DNA of 6,840 bases from DATKMS01 sp041497995 (GTDB lineage Bacteria > Desulfobacterota > Binatia > HRBIN30). The notes beneath the pieces are model-generated. The model did not search any database. It was given only the letters and a program-made list of their open reading frames with translations, and had not been told where the DNA came from. Both the position numbers and the translations under genes were made by a program. Where the stretch lies: NCBI GenBank assembly GCA_041497995.1, contig JBGQHM010000365.1, positions 1-6,840 of the forward strand, written 5' to 3'. Numbering within the stretch: the first letter of the stretch is position 1; each line of letters opens with the position of its first letter. Below, piece by piece: positions 5,180 through 6,840 of the stretch.

Positions 5180-6412
5180 GCGGGCAATCTGCGACGTCTG
5201 AATCTCATCGGTGCCGCCGTAGATCTGCAGCACCTTGGCGTCGCGGCACAGCTGTTCCACCTGGTACTCGGCCATGTAGCCGTTGCCACCGAATAGCTGT
5301 ACCGCTTCGAGACAGACTTCCATCGTCGCCTGTGCGGCGTACAGCTTGTTTGCTGATGCTTCGGCAAACGACAGGCTCTTCCCGTGTGCCGCCAGCTCGA
5401 TCTGGCGGAACAGCATGTTGCGGATGTTCATGCGTGCCACGGCCATCTTTGCCAACTTCAGTTGAATGAGTTGGAACTCGCCGATCGCCTTGCCGAACTG
5501 CACGCGGGTACGGGCGTACTCGGTGCACAGCTCGACGCAGCGCTCAACGATACCGTAGGCCATCGAGACCACGCCGGAGCGTTCGGCACCGAACGTCGAC
5601 TTCGCGCCGTCGCGGCCACCCGCCGCGGTTTCGCTCTCGCCCATGAGCCGTTCCCGCCCGCAGCGAACGCCGTCGAGAAACAGCTCACCGGTGGGTGACG
5701 AGTGCATCCCCATTTTGCGGAGCGGCTTCGACTGGACGAGTCCCTCCATGCCTTTATCGAGGATGAAGCTGACCACCTGGCGGTCGCGCGCCTCCTTCTC
5801 CCCCTTGTCGAGCTTGCAGATGAAGACGATGGTGTCGGCGTACGGGCCGTTGGTGATGAACGTCTTCTGGCCATTGAGCACGTACTGATCGCCGTCGCGG
5901 CGTGCCGTCGCTTTCATCGAGCCGAATGCGTCGGAGCCCGAGCCCGGCTCAGTGATCGCCCAGGCGCCGACCTTTTCGAGCGTGAGCAGCGGCAACGCCC
6001 AGCGGTCCTTCTGCGCCCAGGTCCCTTTCAACATGATCGCGCCGGCGGTCAGCCCCATGCTGACGCCCATGGCCGTGACCATCCCGGGGCAGTACTTGGA
6101 CAGCTCGATGATCGGGATGACCTGCATCGCGGCGGCATCGCCCGCGTTGATCGGCGTCTCGCGTTCCTTCTTCGGCGCCGGCGCCTCGCCGCGGGCGTGT
6201 GCGGCTTCGTCCTTGAGTGCCCGCGCCTTCATGGCTTCGTAGCGCATGCGTGCCGCGTCGGCGACGCCCAGCGTGTTCACTAGCTTGCGCATCACGTCGT
6301 ACGGCGGCAGGTCGCCGTGCTCGAGCTGCTCCAAGTTGGGAACAATCTCGGTCTGCACGAACTTCCGGACCATGTCCTGGATCATCAAATGCTGCTCGCT
6401 CCACTCGATCAT
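5159..6412 (-). CDS. Acyl-CoA dehydrogenase (FAD-dependent)
   Basis: The 417-residue enzyme should oxidise an acyl-CoA to the trans-2-enoyl-CoA with FAD, passing electrons to an electron-transfer flavoprotein. The middle domain has the family signature AWAITEPGSGSDAFG (150-164), then LNGQKTFITNG (179-189). The C-terminal helical domain has RTRVQFGKAIGEFQ (301-314) and LFGGNGYMAEYQVEQLCRD (373-391), ending QIYGGTDEIQ (397-405). In medium-chain enzymes the catalytic Glu is in YEGT; here it is YGGT, as in long-chain and isovaleryl types, whose base lies on an earlier helix. Glu277 in FGAERSG fits that place. Residues about 52-92 are Ala/Lys/Glu-rich and replace the usual PEEYGG loop, which is atypical. 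The start at 6412 is chosen because the upstream extension to 6511 is Arg/Ser-rich and non-homologous, and an AGGAG lies 11 nt before it. The gene is downstream of the thioesterase on the same strand. Substrate chain length is unknown. Confidence 0.92.
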   Translation of the reverse strand: MIEWSEQHLMIQDMVRKFVQTEIVPNLEQLEHGDLPPYDVMRKLVNTLGVADAARMRYEAMKARALKDEAAHARGEAPAPKKERETPINAGDAAAMQVIPIIELSKYCPGMVTAMGVSMGLTAGAIMLKGTWAQKDRWALPLLTLEKVGAWAITEPGSGSDAFGSMKATARRDGDQYVLNGQKTFITNGPYADTIVFICKLDKGEKEARDRQVVSFILDKGMEGLVQSKPLRKMGMHSSPTGELFLDGVRCGRERLMGESETAAGGRDGAKSTFGAERSGVVSMAYGIVERCVELCTEYARTRVQFGKAIGEFQLIQLKLAKMAVARMNIRNMLFRQIELAAHGKSLSFAEASANKLYAAQATMEVCLEAVQLFGGNGYMAEYQVEQLCRDAKVLQIYGGTDEIQTSQIARSMLAGG

Positions 6413-6423
6413 GGGTGTGGTTG

Positions 6424-6428
6424 CTCCT
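6424..6428 (-). promoter_or_regulatory. Ribosome binding site of the acyl-CoA dehydrogenase
   Basis: On the minus strand AGGAG lies 11 nt before the ATG at 6412. It supports that start over the longer reading frame beginning at 6511, which would run into the end of the thioesterase gene. Confidence 0.5.
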
Positions 6429-6443
6429 GAAGAATGGGATGCA

Positions 6444-6458
6444 GCGCGCTTAGCGCGC
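6444..6458 (-). repeat. GC-only hairpin in the thioesterase-dehydrogenase spacer
   Basis: GCGCGC (6444-6449) and GCGCGC (6453-6458) form a 6-bp all-GC stem around a 3-nt loop, in the 79-bp spacer between the thioesterase stop and the dehydrogenase start. On the minus strand no T-run follows, so full termination is unlikely. It may be an mRNA stability or processing element that sets the relative amounts of the two proteins. Confidence 0.45.
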
Positions 6459-6491
6459 CCGGCGAACGAACGCAACGGCGAGGGGAGAACC

Positions 6492-6840
6492 CTACTTCGA
6501 CTTCTCTGCAAGGCGACTATCGAACTTGGCGCGCTCGACGATGTAGCGAATGTGCACGCCGTCGCCGACCTTCTCTTTCTCGTCGACGGCCTCGACGGCG
6601 AACGTCAGCTTGCGGCCCTCGACCTGGCTGAGCGTGGAACGCACGCGAACGGTCATTCCGATTGGCGTCGCGGCGATGTGGCTCACCTCGTTGCGCCCCC
6701 CGACGGTCATCTGCCCCGGCGCGAGGTGCGGTGCTACCAAGGTGGCCGAGACGATCTCCATCTTGGCCATCATGTCCGGCGTCGACCAGACGGCGGGGAG
6801 TGTCAAGCCGGTCGGATCGCTTTCGGCGAGTGCCGCAGCC
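6492..6840 (-). CDS. FlK-like acyl-CoA thioesterase (hot-dog fold), 5' end beyond the window
   Basis: The last 115 residues of a hot-dog fold thioesterase of the fluoroacetyl-CoA thioesterase (FlK) family are visible. These small proteins hydrolyse acyl-CoA thioesters. The FlK catalytic Thr, Glu and His all have counterparts: Thr in WSTPDMM (codon 6780-6782), Glu in AKMEIV (6756-6758) and His in VSHIAATP (6678-6680). The spacings Thr+8=Glu and Glu+26=His equal those I recall for FlK (Thr42, Glu50, His76). AATPIGMTV and VEGRKLTFAVEA.DE are also typical. The TTG at 6806 is not the real start, because family-like sequence (ALAESDPTG) continues in frame to the window edge; about 20-30 N-terminal residues are missing. 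The residue matching the FlK Phe36 lid appears to be Leu, so a general acyl-CoA substrate is likelier than fluoroacetyl-CoA. The gene lies 79 bp upstream of the acyl-CoA dehydrogenase, probably on the same transcript. Confidence 0.85.
   Translation of the reverse strand, partial: AAALAESDPTGLTLPAVWSTPDMMAKMEIVSATLVAPHLAPGQMTVGGRNEVSHIAATPIGMTVRVRSTLSQVEGRKLTFAVEAVDEKEKVGDGVHIRYIVERAKFDSRLAEKSK

Noticed and set aside
5702..6283. 193-codon plus-strand frame antisense to the acyl-CoA dehydrogenase
   Set aside because: A shadow of the dehydrogenase gene with biased composition and no domain.
6804..6806. TTG as the thioesterase start
   Set aside because: The family-like sequence continues in frame up to the window edge, so the gene is truncated by the window rather than starting here.

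Overview
The window is high-GC bacterial DNA with tightly packed genes, mostly with G or C at the third codon position. The gene mix is an acyl-CoA dehydrogenase, an FlK-type thioesterase, a COG2159-type amidohydrolase and a small secreted protein of a kind I associate with deltaproteobacteria-like lineages. This suggests a heterotrophic soil or sediment bacterium, perhaps Desulfobacterota, Myxococcota or Binatota-like. That placement is inferred from gene content and is not proven. I see no rRNA, tRNA, CRISPR array, transposase or phage gene.

Layout, left to right. (1) 170-640 (+): a stand-alone PTS EIIA type-2 (PtsN-like) protein. (2) 643-1878 (-): a DHA1-type MFS drug/solute exporter, tail to tail with the EIIA gene with only 2 bp between them. 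(3) 2025-2360 (+): a 111-residue exported small protein, divergent from the MFS gene. (4) 2361-2570: a 210-bp spacer with several short inverted repeats. (5) 2571-3890 (+): a membrane sensor histidine kinase with about six membrane segments and no response regulator beside it. (6) 3902-3927: a perfect 8-bp stem-loop just after the kinase. (7) 3989-5179 (+): an amidohydrolase/decarboxylase-like TIM-barrel enzyme. (8) 5159-6412 (-): an acyl-CoA dehydrogenase whose 3' end overlaps the amidohydrolase by 21 bp. (9) 6492-6840 (-): a hot-dog thioesterase related to fluoroacetyl-CoA thioesterase FlK, cut by the right window edge. It lies upstream of the dehydrogenase on the same strand, with a GC-only hairpin in the 79-bp spacer.

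The right half looks like a small catabolic neighbourhood. The thioesterase and acyl-CoA dehydrogenase probably share a transcript, and a carboxylate- or amide-processing amidohydrolase faces them. The substrate cannot be read from the sequence. The left half holds regulation (EIIA, histidine kinase) and export (MFS), with no sign that these form one pathway.

I found no obviously new multi-gene system. The observations most worth a second look are the intact FlK-type catalytic triad spacing in the thioesterase, the long-chain/isovaleryl-type position of the catalytic base in the dehydrogenase together with its unusual charged N-terminal insert, and the small exported protein.
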